Assembly (NCBI GenBank): GCA_021768705.1 | Contig: JAETUG010000006.1 | Coordinates: 35,956-99,955 of the forward strand | Length of the DNA stretch: 64,000 nt | Source of the DNA: Bacillota bacterium | Lineage (GTDB): Bacteria; Bacillota; Clostridia; Lachnospirales; Anaerotignaceae | Reading direction: 5' to 3' | In this document: positions 9,032 to 18,263 of the stretch, in pieces | Layout of the letters: each line of letters opens with the position of its first letter | How positions within the stretch are numbered: position 1 is the first letter of the stretch | Position numbers and translations under genes: made by a program | Notes under the pieces: model-generated | What the model saw: only the letters and a program-made list of their open reading frames with translations | The model's database searches: none | What the model was told of the DNA's origin: nothing

Positions 9032-11166
9032 AAGGGCATCCCCTCTTTATCATCCTCCTGAATGATCTCTGTGATCTCTTCTTCAAAATCATCATTCAGA
9101 TCATCCTCTTCTTCCAGTTCCTCCACATCGCTCACGCTTTCCGCTGTGCTTTTGGGCGGTTCCTTCTGTTTTTTCACAAATACTATCAGTGCCCCTGCCA
9201 ACAGGATCACAAGACCGATGGCTGCTGCCACGTTCTTCATTTCCATAGGAGGATTTTCTTCCATTCCTTCCATATCCTCCGGCATCATGGGTTCTGTTAC
9301 ATTCAGCACCAGATCCCTGCGTTCCTCAACGGTCTCCCCGCTGGGGTCTTCATAGGAAATCACAATGCTTACAGGAACTTCACCCACAGTATTGGGCGTG
9401 AAAGTCGTTTCAAAATAATCACTGTAACCGGATTCCATGTTGCCGATATAGGTATTCTTATTCGGACAGTCCACATCGCCTTCTACTTTGATCATCAGAT
9501 TGCTCAGGGTCACCTTGCCGGTATTATAATAGCTGAAGGCCACCGTTACAGGCATCCCCTGTTCCACTGTTTCCGGTACGGAAAATTCGTCGATCTGCAG
9601 TTCTGTCATCTGTTTCACATTGATGCCCAAAAGCTCTGTCGCCGTATATTCCGTTCCCTTGCTGTCCTCATATTCAAAGTTGACCGTCAGGGTATAGGTC
9701 TTGGGCTGGGCATCGGGCACTACATACAGCCGCAGTGATTTCTCCACGGATCCCTTGGGGCGGATAGAATCGAAATAGAACGTATTACTGCTGTTGACCG
9801 GTGTAAAGATATTGCCGGATTTTTCTGTTTCAGAGGAAGTTTCCTCCGCCAAGGTCAGAAACATTTTAATATTTTTGACCGCTTTATCCTTATGGGTATT
9901 CATCAACGTCAGTTTCAGGTCAAATTCTTCCCCTGCCATAACGATCAGCGGATCACATACATAATTGCTGACAATGATCTTTGGCTTACTTGTATTTTCC
10001 TCTTCATCCTTATCGGGATTGCTTATATTGACCCCCGCAAACTGCTTGAAGGTGGTGGTAGCTGTGCCGCCGGAGGTATATTCCACTGTAAACTGGATGG
10101 CATAATTCTGGGAAGCAGAAGCCGCCGTTCCCGCAAAGGTAAAGGACTGATGGGTGCTTGCCCCCGGTGCCAGTTCATTGATGGTTTTCATGCTGGCAGA
10201 TTTGGGAACGACTGCAGAGCTGTCCACAGGTTCCGCTGTAATGATGATCTGCTTCGCCGCTACCGCCCCTTTATTATACAGATCAAAGGAGACCGTAAAA
10301 TTCTGATTCACGCCATAAACCCCACCGGGTTCATGCATATTGCGAATCTCCAAATCTGCTTTTCTGCCGGCTACACCCCCCACATTGATGTAATATTGTT
10401 GGGTCTTTTCATATTCCTTTCCAAATTCATCCTGATATTTCAGCTTGATGGCAACAGGATAATTCCCCGCTGCCATATCTGCGCTGGCTACCAAAGGGAA
10501 GGAAAAGGCTGTGCTGCCGCCTACAGGAATCTTGGAGATCATTTTGCTGTTGAAACCACCTGTCAGGCTGATGCCTTCTGTAGTCAGGTTGTCCAGAGAA
10601 AGCTCCACCTGATACATATCCTGTCCGCCGCTATTGACCACTTTACCGCTCAGATTCCCGCTGGAACCGGGGGAAAGCGTCTCGGGGCTCAGTTTCATGC
10701 TATCCAGAGAAAAACCAGGCTCTTGATGATAGCCTTTGATTTTCAGATAAATGGTATTGCTGCCGCTGTAGCTGTTGCCGCTGCTGCTATTGTATGTATA
10801 ATCCAACGCTACCGCATAATTCGGTTCTTCCACTGTGCCACTCCAAGTAACATTCAATGTTACGTTTTTATATCCATTGGTACCGATATCTCCCAAATCA
10901 CCGCCGCCTTGTATGCTGACACGATAGGGAACCATAGCCGATGCACTTTTCGCCTGAATATGGACATTTTCTGCTGTGCCTGCGCCCTTATTTTTAATCT
11001 GCAGACTAATCTTTCCGCTTTTGCCTGCTTCCACTTCAAATATATTATTCCCGCCAACCACAATGCTGGGGGTTCCCTCATCGGCAAAGCCTGTTACACA
11101 TTGTCCGACTAGCAAGGATAGTACCATCCCCATGGCAAATAATCGCCGCAACCATTTTTTACTCAT
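9028..11166 (-). CDS. Surface protein with CARDB/Ig-like repeats, ABC-exporter partner
   Basis: A 712-residue exported protein. It has a signal peptide (basic MSKKWLRRLF, hydrophobic core, cleavage near GFA-DEG), then roughly five beta-rich repeats of the CARDB / COG1361 S-layer-like type. Recurrent motifs are 'NKGAGTAENVHI', 'NSGGQDMYQV', 'NKGAVAAKQI', 'NTHKDKAVKN' and 'NTGKVTLSN'. A C-terminal membrane helix (AAAIGLVILLAGALIVFV) and a very acidic cytoplasmic tail follow. The gene overlaps the ATPase gene upstream by eight bases and the permease downstream by four, so it is probably an obligate extracellular part of the transporter. Substrate unknown. Confidence 0.85.
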   Translation of the reverse strand: MSKKWLRRLFAMGMVLSLLVGQCVTGFADEGTPSIVVGGNNIFEVEAGKSGKISLQIKNKGAGTAENVHIQAKSASAMVPYRVSIQGGGDLGDIGTNGYKNVTLNVTWSGTVEEPNYAVALDYTYNSSSGNSYSGSNTIYLKIKGYHQEPGFSLDSMKLSPETLSPGSSGNLSGKVVNSGGQDMYQVELSLDNLTTEGISLTGGFNSKMISKIPVGGSTAFSFPLVASADMAAGNYPVAIKLKYQDEFGKEYEKTQQYYINVGGVAGRKADLEIRNMHEPGGVYGVNQNFTVSFDLYNKGAVAAKQIIITAEPVDSSAVVPKSASMKTINELAPGASTHQSFTFAGTAASASQNYAIQFTVEYTSGGTATTTFKQFAGVNISNPDKDEEENTSKPKIIVSNYVCDPLIVMAGEEFDLKLTLMNTHKDKAVKNIKMFLTLAEETSSETEKSGNIFTPVNSSNTFYFDSIRPKGSVEKSLRLYVVPDAQPKTYTLTVNFEYEDSKGTEYTATELLGINVKQMTELQIDEFSVPETVEQGMPVTVAFSYYNTGKVTLSNLMIKVEGDVDCPNKNTYIGNMESGYSDYFETTFTPNTVGEVPVSIVISYEDPSGETVEERRDLVLNVTEPMMPEDMEGMEENPPMEMKNVAAAIGLVILLAGALIVFVKKQKEPPKSTAESVSDVEELEEEDDLNDDFEEEITEIIQEDDKEGMPL

Positions 11167-11878
11167 AAATACCCTCTCCTTTGCCCCTTAATTTTTTCTG
11201 AATCTTCTCTATTTTACCATCCTGCAGCACCACGATACGGTCTGCGTATTCCGCCAACTCCAGATCATGGGTGACAATGACAAGGGTCTGATGATTTTTC
11301 TTTGCCATACCTGTGATCAAATCCATCATTTCATAAGTGGTTTTTGTGTCCAGATTGCCCGTAGGTTCATCGGCAAAGACCACAGGAGGCTCATTCACAA
11401 AAGCCCTGGCGATGCTGACCCTCTGCTGCTGACCGCCGCTCATCTCAAAGGGCTTGTGTTTTGCTCTTTCCTCCAAGCCGACCGCCTTCAGCATTTCCAT
11501 CGCTCGCTCGTTCCGTTCCTTTACTGGAACCCCCTTAAAAATCAGGGGAAGCGTCACATTTTCCAAGGCTGTCAGAGTCGGCAGCAGATTATAGGACTGG
11601 AACACGAAACCAACATACTGCCTTCTGAAATTTGCCAGCTGGTCTTCGTCCATCCGCTCGATATGCTTTTTATGGAACAAAATCTTTCCTTCTGTCGGCT
11701 TTTCCAAACCTGCGATCAGGTTCAGCAAAGTCGATTTGCCGGAACCGGATTTCCCAAACAAGCAACAGACCTCTCCTTGTCGGATATTCAAAGAAACTCC
11801 ATCGATGGCACGGATAGACTCACTGCCCATCTGATAGATTTTCTTTACATCCCTGATGCGAATGATATTTTCTTCCAC
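11159..11878 (-). CDS. ABC transporter ATP-binding protein (MacB/LolD type)
   Basis: A cytoplasmic ATPase of about 239 residues. Walker A is GKSGSGKST, the Q-loop is in FVFQSYNLLP, the signature is MSGGQQQR, Walker B is VVFADEPTGNLD, and the H-loop is VIVTHDLE. The SYNLLPTLTALENV sequence is typical of the LolD/MacB subgroup that works with FtsX-type permeases. The GTG at 11878 (before EENIIRIRD) is chosen because AGGGGG lies seven bases upstream; a GTG two codons earlier is too close. It is the first gene of the operon. Confidence 0.9.
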   Translation of the reverse strand: MEENIIRIRDVKKIYQMGSESIRAIDGVSLNIRQGEVCCLFGKSGSGKSTLLNLIAGLEKPTEGKILFHKKHIERMDEDQLANFRRQYVGFVFQSYNLLPTLTALENVTLPLIFKGVPVKERNERAMEMLKAVGLEERAKHKPFEMSGGQQQRVSIARAFVNEPPVVFADEPTGNLDTKTTYEMMDLITGMAKKNHQTLVIVTHDLELAEYADRIVVLQDGKIEKIQKKLRGKGEGIYE

Positions 11879-11938
11879 AGGCACACCCCCTTATACACAT
11901 GATTTTCCATCTTTTTAATGGAATTCTAATCCAATTTC

Positions 11939-11966
11939 ATAGTAGCATATAGTTATTACAAAACAA
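11939..11966 (-). promoter_or_regulatory. Promoter candidate for the ABC exporter operon
   Basis: Minus strand TTGTTT (11961-11966), 16-base spacer, TACTAT (11939-11944), about 60 bases before the ATPase start. Neighbouring AT-rich hexamers make the exact assignment uncertain. Confidence 0.4.
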
Positions 11967-12010
11967 AGGGGCAATTCCTTACGATTTTCTTAATGTATTT
12001 TTACAAAATA

Positions 12011-12046
12011 AAAAAAGCCTTAAGTCCCAAGACCTAAAGCTTTTTT
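12011..12046 (-). terminator. Intrinsic terminator after hflX
   Basis: A 16-bp stem (12011-12026 with 12031-12046) with CCAA/TTGG loop. In minus-strand RNA both imperfect positions become G-U pairs. It ends in a T-run six bases after the hflX stop. Confidence 0.85.
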
Positions 12047-12051
12047 CCTAT

Positions 12052-13335
12052 TTATTCGATCACTTTATACTTTGCCAGTCTGTTGGCAGATTCTTCATCC
12101 ACATAGACCTCCAGTAATACCCCATCGCCGGTATGTTCTTCCCGAATGATTTCACATCTGCCATGTACCCAGCCGATGAGACCGCCTTCTGTATAAGGCA
12201 CCAAGGCTGTCATGGATTTACGGAAGCTCTGCAGCAATTTTTCCACCCGTTCCAAAAGCAGTTCCATACCTTCCCCCTTGGCAGCAGAAACCTGCACGAT
12301 GTCCCTCGCCATGGTATCCATTGGCAAGGGCAGCTCCACTTCGTTGTCCATTTTATTGAATACCGTGATGACAGGGGTATCTTCGCAGCCCAGATCCTTC
12401 AAGGTCTGATAAACTACCTTCATGTGTTCGGCTCTATTTGGATTAGAAGCATCCACTACATGCAACAGGATATCCGCATACTGCAATTCTTCCAACGTGG
12501 CACGGAAAGCCTGCACCAAGTGGTGGGGCAGCTTCTGGATAAACCCTACGGTATCTGTCAGGAAAACCTCGGAACCGCCAAGCAGCTCCACCTTTCTTGT
12601 AGTGGTATCCAAAGTGGCGAAAAGTTTATCTTCCGCCAAAACCTCTGCATCGGAAAGATAGTTCAGAATGGTAGATTTCCCTGCGTTGGTATAGCCCACC
12701 AGAGAAATGACGGGTGTGCCCTTTTTGCTTCTCTGGTCTCTCAGCAACTTCCGATGGGTACGGATATCCTGGGCTTCTCTGTTCAGTTCCGCAATCCGCT
12801 CCTTGATATAGCGTCGATCTGTTTCCAGTTTCTTTTCCCCGGGGCCTCTGGTGCCGATACCGCCCCCCAGACGGGACATAGATGCCCCCATACCTGTCAG
12901 ACGGGACAGTCGATATTTCAGCTGTGCCAGCTCTACCTGAATCTTCCCTTCACCGGACAACGCCCTTGCCGCAAAGATATCCAGAATGACGATAGTTCTG
13001 TCCATGACCTTTGTGCCCAATAGCTGCTCCAGATTTTTCAGCTGAGCGGGAGAAAGCTCATCGTCGCAGACGATGCCTGTGGCATCATAGGCTTGCACCA
13101 TCGTTTTCAGTTCTTCTATCTTCCCTGTGCCCAGATAATGACCGGGATGCACCCGTTCTCTTTTCTGCACAGAACGAGCCACTGCTGTTGCCCCTGCTGT
13201 TTTTACCAGTTCTTCCAGCTCATCCAGACAAGCATCCGTATCCATGGCGGAACGGCTGTTTCTTTCATCCATTTCCACAGCGACCAGGATAACACGTTCC
13301 TCCAGCTCATTCAATTCGTGTAATTCTTTTGCCAT
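12052..13335 (-). CDS. hflX: GTPase HflX
   Basis: A ribosome-associated GTPase that splits stalled or heat-damaged ribosomes. The 427-residue protein has the HflX N-terminal domain (HPGHYLGTGKIEELK, about 60-75), the glycine-rich GGGIGTRGPGEKKLE linker and a canonical G domain: G1 GYTNAGKST, G3 DTVGFIQKLP, G4 NKMDN. The ATG is chosen for the AGGAGG six bases upstream; an upstream ATG would add eight residues but has no ribosome site. dapF lies one base upstream, so the two are co-transcribed. Confidence 0.94.
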   Translation of the reverse strand: MAKELHELNELEERVILVAVEMDERNSRSAMDTDACLDELEELVKTAGATAVARSVQKRERVHPGHYLGTGKIEELKTMVQAYDATGIVCDDELSPAQLKNLEQLLGTKVMDRTIVILDIFAARALSGEGKIQVELAQLKYRLSRLTGMGASMSRLGGGIGTRGPGEKKLETDRRYIKERIAELNREAQDIRTHRKLLRDQRSKKGTPVISLVGYTNAGKSTILNYLSDAEVLAEDKLFATLDTTTRKVELLGGSEVFLTDTVGFIQKLPHHLVQAFRATLEELQYADILLHVVDASNPNRAEHMKVVYQTLKDLGCEDTPVITVFNKMDNEVELPLPMDTMARDIVQVSAAKGEGMELLLERVEKLLQSFRKSMTALVPYTEGGLIGWVHGRCEIIREEHTGDGVLLEVYVDEESANRLAKYKVIE

Positions 13336-13336
13336 T

Positions 13337-14176
13337 TTATACCTCCTGCAGCCATACACCGTCGAAGGAGAAAGCCGCAGGGCCTGTCATGTAAACATGA
13401 TTATCCGCTTCTCTCCATTCGATGGTCAGTGTGCCGCCAATCAGCTCTACGTCCACAGTTCTGCCGGTTCTACCGTTCAGGAAACAGGCAACTGCTGTGG
13501 CACTGGCGCCGGTGCCGCAGGCCCATGTTTCGCCGCTGCCCCGTTCCCAAACACGCATTTTTACATGGCGTTCATCGATGATCTCTACAAATTCCACATT
13601 GACCTTATTGGGGAACATAGGGTGTGCTTCTGCCACCCTGCCGTAAGTTTCGATGGGATAGTCCTTTACATTTTCCACAAAGGTGACCGCATGGGGATTG
13701 CCCATGGAAACGCAGGTAAAGGCAAATTCCTTATCCAAAATTTCCGCTGTTTCCCCAATGACAGGATGCTTTTCGCTTACCACGGGAATCTGTGCCGCTT
13801 CAAAAATAGGTTCCCCCATATCCACGGTGATGCTTTCCACAATGCCGTCCTTTACATGAAGATCCAGATATTTCATGCCGCCTTTTGTTTCCAACGCCAC
13901 CAGAGTTTTATCGGTCAGACCTCTTTCGTAAACATATTTCCCGATGCAGCGCACCGCATTGCCACACATTTCCCCTTCGGAGCCATCCAGATTGAACATT
14001 CTCATGCGGAAATCGCCCACCTCGGAGGGCATGATCAGCACAAGACCATCAGAGCCTACGCCAAAATGACGTTCACTCATGGCAATCGCCAGTTTTTCGG
14101 GATTCTCCACCTTTTCTTCAAAACAATTTATGTAGATATAGTCATTACCGCAGCCCTGCATTTTTGTAAAACGCAT
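13337..14176 (-). CDS. dapF: Diaminopimelate epimerase
   Basis: Converts LL- to meso-diaminopimelate for lysine and peptidoglycan synthesis. The 279-residue protein has both catalytic cysteines: the first in EMCGNAVRC (about residue 75) and the second in WACGTGASA (about 222). The N-terminal MRFTKMQGCGNDYIYI signature is also present. The ATG at 14176 is preferred because it begins the conserved family N-terminus and has GGGGAG nine bases upstream. It is followed directly by hflX. Confidence 0.95.
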   Translation of the reverse strand: MRFTKMQGCGNDYIYINCFEEKVENPEKLAIAMSERHFGVGSDGLVLIMPSEVGDFRMRMFNLDGSEGEMCGNAVRCIGKYVYERGLTDKTLVALETKGGMKYLDLHVKDGIVESITVDMGEPIFEAAQIPVVSEKHPVIGETAEILDKEFAFTCVSMGNPHAVTFVENVKDYPIETYGRVAEAHPMFPNKVNVEFVEIIDERHVKMRVWERGSGETWACGTGASATAVACFLNGRTGRTVDVELIGGTLTIEWREADNHVYMTGPAAFSFDGVWLQEV

Positions 14177-14255
14177 ATTGTCCACTCCCCTCTTTCTCAT
14201 TTCTTTTATGTATGAGGGGAACTCCCCACAGGGGGCTTTCCCCACTTTTTTATCT

Positions 14256-14480
14256 TTACTGCTTCGTCATGTGCATCCGTTCTTCCTGCCCTACAGAATG
14301 ATACATGGTCAGGCACCAAAGGCCTGCCAGCCCTACCAGAGCGAAGATCACCCGTGCCAGCCAGAACATACTGCCGTGGAACAGGGTCGTAACCAGATCA
14401 AACCCAAAGAAGCCGATCAATCCCCAGTTCAGCGCACCAATGATAACGAAAGTCAATGCCAGGATATTTGTCGTTTTCAT
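14256..14480 (-). CDS. DUF378 family small membrane protein
   Basis: A 74-residue protein with two to three membrane helices. It carries the family core ALTFVIIGALNWGLIGFFGFDL and a second hydrophobic segment (LARVIFALVGLAGLW), followed by a short polar tail with HMTKQ. DUF378 (YuzA-like) proteins have no established function. The ribosome site AAGGAGGG is strong. It lies 79 bases upstream of dapF on the same strand. A G/C-rich hairpin region (about 14215-14246) separates the two. Confidence 0.85.
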   Translation of the reverse strand: MKTTNILALTFVIIGALNWGLIGFFGFDLVTTLFHGSMFWLARVIFALVGLAGLWCLTMYHSVGQEERMHMTKQ

Positions 14481-14560
14481 GGATATCCCTCCTTATAAAA
14501 TAGTAAACGGATGATTCCGTGTCTTTAGTATCCCTAAGGAGTCCCATTTTATGAATTTAT

Positions 14561-15826
14561 TTATCGAAAAACCTTTTTTGCCAAAGCACCAAAGTCATTC
14601 CCCTTCAAATTGCCTACAGCAGAATAGCTGAGTTTTTCGAAATCGAACACGCTTCTTGCCACTGCCAATACATCCTCCGCCGTTACCGCTTCGATCTTCA
14701 GGATCACTTCTTCCGTTTCCTGTACTTTGCCCCGCAGCAGCAAAGAGGCCCCTGCAGAGGTCATACGGTTCAGAGTGCTTTCCGTGCCGATGATAAAATT
14801 GGAGATCATCTGCTCCTTCGTCACCTCAATGAGCTTTTCAGGAAAAGCCTCTGCTTTCACCGCTTTGATCTCTTCTGCGATCAGTTGGAATACCTTTTCC
14901 GCCTGATTGGGGTTCATGCTGGCGCAAATGGTAAAGATACCTGTATCTGCGAAAGCTGTGGTATAGCTGTAGATGGAATAGGTCAAACCATGTTCCTCTC
15001 GAATTTTCTGGAACAGACGGGAACTCATACCGCCTCCAAAAAGCGTATTGAAGATGGCCATGGCATATTTCTGTGGATGTTCCCGTTCCAAGCCGGGGAA
15101 AGCAATACAGGTATGCACCTGCTCCACATCCTTTTCCTTTTCCACATAAGAAATATGGTAACCGGCTTGGGTATCATAGGGCCGGAAAGGCTGTTCTCTC
15201 TTCCATCCGCCCAGTGTTCTGTTCAGCTTTTCCAGCATTTCTTCCATCTCAAAATTGCCTGCCACAGAAAGAACGATATTCTCCTGATGATAATTTCGTT
15301 CATAATATTCCCGAATAAATTGGGAATCAAAGGCACCAATGGTCTCCTCTGTACCTAAAATAGGCATCCCAAGGGAGCTTTCCCGCCAAATGGCATCCTG
15401 CAGAGCATCGTGTACCAATTCCTCCGGCGCATCGTCATACATATAGATTTCTTCTGTAATGACATTCCGCTCTTTTTTGATATCCTCTTCCGCCAGCAAA
15501 GGATGCAGAAGCATATCGCTCATGACATCCAAAGCCTGGTCGATATGCTTATCCAGCACACGGGTATGATAGCAGGTATATTCCTTTGTGGTATAGGCAT
15601 TGATCTGCCCGCCCAGAGCGTCCATTTCCTCGGCGATCTGTCTGGCGGTACGGTTTTCCGTTCCCTTGAACATCATGTGCTCGATATAGTGGGACACACC
15701 GTTTTCCCGAGGCAATTCGTTTCGGGAACCGTTTTTCACCCAAATACCAAAAGAAATGCTCCGCACATAAGGAATGGATTCCAATGCCACTTTTATGCCG
15801 TTGTCCAGTGTTCTGATTGTGACCAT
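14561..15826 (-). CDS. M16 family zinc peptidase (YmxG/MlpA-like)
   Basis: A 421-residue pitrilysin-type protease. The inverted zinc motif HxxEH is intact in VSHYIEHMMFKGT (about residue 46), with the downstream Glu in NVITEEIYMYDD. The C-terminal half is the usual inactive M16C domain (FGGGMSSRLFQKIREE). In many Firmicutes this gene follows pnp, as it does here (pnp ends 135 bases upstream). A terminator lies between them, so it may have a separate promoter. The role is probably cytoplasmic peptide degradation. Confidence 0.9.
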   Translation of the reverse strand: MVTIRTLDNGIKVALESIPYVRSISFGIWVKNGSRNELPRENGVSHYIEHMMFKGTENRTARQIAEEMDALGGQINAYTTKEYTCYHTRVLDKHIDQALDVMSDMLLHPLLAEEDIKKERNVITEEIYMYDDAPEELVHDALQDAIWRESSLGMPILGTEETIGAFDSQFIREYYERNYHQENIVLSVAGNFEMEEMLEKLNRTLGGWKREQPFRPYDTQAGYHISYVEKEKDVEQVHTCIAFPGLEREHPQKYAMAIFNTLFGGGMSSRLFQKIREEHGLTYSIYSYTTAFADTGIFTICASMNPNQAEKVFQLIAEEIKAVKAEAFPEKLIEVTKEQMISNFIIGTESTLNRMTSAGASLLLRGKVQETEEVILKIEAVTAEDVLAVARSVFDFEKLSYSAVGNLKGNDFGALAKKVFR

Positions 15827-15903
15827 ATCATCTCTCCCAAAATCAGATTTTTTATCCTGATAGTATCATCTGTCTGTTTTTTGTTTTTATGCTTTTTTTC
15901 CTA

Positions 15904-15945
15904 TAAAAAGGGCTGTTCGCAGAGTCCTTTCCCTGCAAACAGCCC
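15904..15945 (-). terminator. Intrinsic terminator after pnp
   Basis: A 13-bp G/C-rich stem (15910-15922 with 15933-15945, one G-U pair) followed on the minus strand by TTTTTATA, 16 bases after the pnp stop. Confidence 0.9.
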
Positions 15946-15961
15946 CTGCCTGCTTTTTAAA

Positions 15962-18094
15962 TTATGCTTCTTTGTTTTCTTCTGTTTCCACTGCGTCCTT
16001 CATGGAGAAATTCAGTCTGCCCTGTTTGTCGATCTCCGTCAGTTTTACCATTACGCTGTCGCCAACGGCCAGAACATCTTCCACCTTGGCAACACGTTTG
16101 TTGGAAATTTTGGAAATGTGAATCAGACCTTCCTTGCCGGGTGCGATTTCAACGAATGCACCGAAAGCCATCAGTCTTGTAATGGTACCTTTGTAGATGG
16201 TACCGGGTACGGGATCGCTTACGATCGCTGTGATCATATCCTTCGCCAGCTGGATACCTGCTGGATCGATGCCCTTGATGTAGATGGTACCATCATCTTC
16301 TGTATCGATTTCACAGCCGGATTCTTCCACGATCTTCTTGATCACTTTCCCTCTTGCACCGATCACTTCTGCAATCTTTTCTACATCGATCTGCATCTGA
16401 GCGATCTTAGGCGCATAAGGAGACAGTTCCTTTCTGGGTTCTGCGATAGCTTTCAGCATAACTTCGTTCAGGATATAGTCTCTTGCTCTGCCTGTCTGAG
16501 CAAAAGCCTGTTCGATCATGGGGAATGTCAGGCCATGGATCTTCATATCCATCTGGATGGCTGTGATCCCTTCGCTGGTACCTGCTACTTTGAAGTCCAT
16601 ATCGCCGAAGAAGTCTTCTACACCCTGAATGTCTGTGATTTCGATGAAGTCATCGTCGTTTTCACCTGTTACCAGGCCAACGGAGATACCTGCAACAGGG
16701 CGTTTAATAGGAACACCTGCTGCCATCAGGGACAATGTGGAGCCACAGATAGATGCCTGAGAGGTGGAACCATTGGAGCTGAGGATATCAGAAACCAGAC
16801 GGATAGAATAAGGGAATTCTTCTTCGCTGGGGATTACGGGCAGCAGAGCTCTTTCACCCAGTGCACCATGACCGATTTCACGTCTGCCGGGACCTCTGGA
16901 GGTTTTTGCTTCCCCTACGGAGAAACCGGGGAAATTGTAGTGGTGAATGTATCTCTTGCCTGTTTCGTTGGCATCCAGACCATCCAGTCTCTGGCCTTCG
17001 CTGATCGCACCCAGTGTGGTAACTGTCAGAGCCTGTGTCTGACCTCTGGAGAACAGAGCGGAGCCATGTACACGAGGCAGTACGTCTACTTCTGCAGACA
17101 GCTTTCTGATCTCTTCGATGCCACGGCCATCAGGACGTTTGTGGTCTCTCAGGATCATTCTTCTAACCGTCATTTTCTGGAATTTATAGATGATATCACC
17201 AATCAGCGTGGGGATGTCTGTTTCTTCACCCAGCATTTCTGTCAACTGTTCTGTCAGAGCTTCTGTTACTTCTTCTGTTACAGCTTTGATCTTAGCGTCT
17301 CTATCCTGTTTCAGTTCAGCAAAAACAGTATCTTCCATTCTTGCGTCTGTGATGAAGCCTGTTACCAGCTGGTAAGCATCTTCGGGAATCACATATTCTG
17401 TATAAGGTGCTTTTTCTTTGCCTTCTTTTTCTGTGATTTCTTTGATGAATTCAACAACTTTCAGATTTGTATCGAATGCCAGATGGATGGCTTCCATCAT
17501 CAGTGCATCAGGAATTTCGTCTGCACCTGCTTCGATCATCATAACCTTATCTTCTTTGGAGGATACTGTCAGATTCAGTCTTGTTGTTTCTCTCTGCGCC
17601 GCTGTGGGGTTTACCACCAGTTCGCCGTCACAGTAACCAATGCTTACGGAAGAAACAGGATCTGTGAAGGGGATATCAGAGATATTCAGGGCCAGGGAAG
17701 CACCGATCATTGCCAGTACTTCGGGGGAGCAATCCTGATCTACGGACATTACTGTAGCAACGATCGCTACATCGTTTCTGTAATCCTTGGGGAACAAAGG
17801 ACGCAGAGGTCTGTCGATGCATCTTGCTGTCAGGATAGCTTTTTCGGAAGGACGACCTTCTCTTTTGATGAAACCGCCGGGAATCTTACCAACGGAATAC
17901 AGTCTTTCTTCATAGTCGATGCTCAGAGGGAAGAAATCGATACCGTCTCTGGGCTTATCGGATGCTGTTGCAGTTACCAGAACGGTTGTATCACCATAAC
18001 GCATCAGACATGCGCCATTGGCCTGTTCTGCCACTCTGCCGATTTCTGCTGTCAGTGTTCTGCCAGCCAGTTCCATGGAATAGCTTCTAAACAT
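15962..18094 (-). CDS. pnp: Polynucleotide phosphorylase
   Basis: A phosphorolytic 3'-to-5' exoribonuclease of RNA turnover. The 710 residues follow the standard order: RNase PH domain 1 (about 10-145), an alpha-helical linker, RNase PH domain 2 (about 310-540, with SNGSTSQASICGSTL and GDMDFKVAGT), a KH domain (VIGARGKVIKKI, about 565) and a C-terminal S1 domain (TRLMAFGAFVEIAPGKEGL). The ATG at 18094 is seven bases after AAGGAG; an ATG two codons earlier is too close. The leader contains a long hairpin. rpsO lies upstream, as in many bacteria. Confidence 0.97.
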   Translation of the reverse strand: MFRSYSMELAGRTLTAEIGRVAEQANGACLMRYGDTTVLVTATASDKPRDGIDFFPLSIDYEERLYSVGKIPGGFIKREGRPSEKAILTARCIDRPLRPLFPKDYRNDVAIVATVMSVDQDCSPEVLAMIGASLALNISDIPFTDPVSSVSIGYCDGELVVNPTAAQRETTRLNLTVSSKEDKVMMIEAGADEIPDALMMEAIHLAFDTNLKVVEFIKEITEKEGKEKAPYTEYVIPEDAYQLVTGFITDARMEDTVFAELKQDRDAKIKAVTEEVTEALTEQLTEMLGEETDIPTLIGDIIYKFQKMTVRRMILRDHKRPDGRGIEEIRKLSAEVDVLPRVHGSALFSRGQTQALTVTTLGAISEGQRLDGLDANETGKRYIHHYNFPGFSVGEAKTSRGPGRREIGHGALGERALLPVIPSEEEFPYSIRLVSDILSSNGSTSQASICGSTLSLMAAGVPIKRPVAGISVGLVTGENDDDFIEITDIQGVEDFFGDMDFKVAGTSEGITAIQMDMKIHGLTFPMIEQAFAQTGRARDYILNEVMLKAIAEPRKELSPYAPKIAQMQIDVEKIAEVIGARGKVIKKIVEESGCEIDTEDDGTIYIKGIDPAGIQLAKDMITAIVSDPVPGTIYKGTITRLMAFGAFVEIAPGKEGLIHISKISNKRVAKVEDVLAVGDSVMVKLTEIDKQGRLNFSMKDAVETEENKEA

Positions 18095-18121
18095 AATCAT
18101 TCTCCTTTACGTTTTTCTGCA

Positions 18122-18186
18122 CCATAGATCTTCAACTTTATCCACAAAGAGCTTGTCCCATTGCGTGCAAAGTTGGAAATCTATAG
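18122..18186 (-). promoter_or_regulatory. Long stem-loop in the pnp leader
   Basis: CCATAGATCTTCAACTTT (18122-18139) pairs with AAAGTTGGAAATCTATAG (18169-18186): 17 of 18 positions pair in the minus-strand RNA, counting G-U pairs. The 29-base loop has a small inner ACAA/TTGT stem. It lies 27 bases before the pnp start and has no T-run, so it is not a terminator. Confidence 0.65.
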
Positions 18187-18219
18187 TGCGCCTTCTAGTA
18201 ATTTTTATTTTGATAGAAC

Positions 18220-18247
18220 AAAAGGGAGGAACCTTCTCCTCCCTTTT
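18220..18247 (-). terminator. Intrinsic terminator after rpsO
   Basis: A perfect 11-bp stem AAAAGGGAGGA (18220-18230) / TCCTCCCTTTT (18237-18247) with a six-base loop, 16 bases after the rpsO stop. The T-run is short, so some readthrough into pnp is possible. Confidence 0.8.
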
Positions 18248-18263
18248 CGGTATCATCTGTAGA

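Noticed and set aside
14215..14246. G/C-rich hairpin between DUF378 and dapF as a terminator
   Set aside because: On the transcribed minus strand the stem is followed by CTCATAC, not a T-run; the T-run lies on the plus strand where no gene ends. Left unassigned.
15410..18127. A 905-codon open frame on the plus strand opposite pnp and the M16 gene
   Set aside because: It is antisense to two certain genes; its composition is rich in Cys, Phe, His and Asp, as expected for the complement of Glu/Lys/Ala-rich coding DNA, and it has no recognisable domain.
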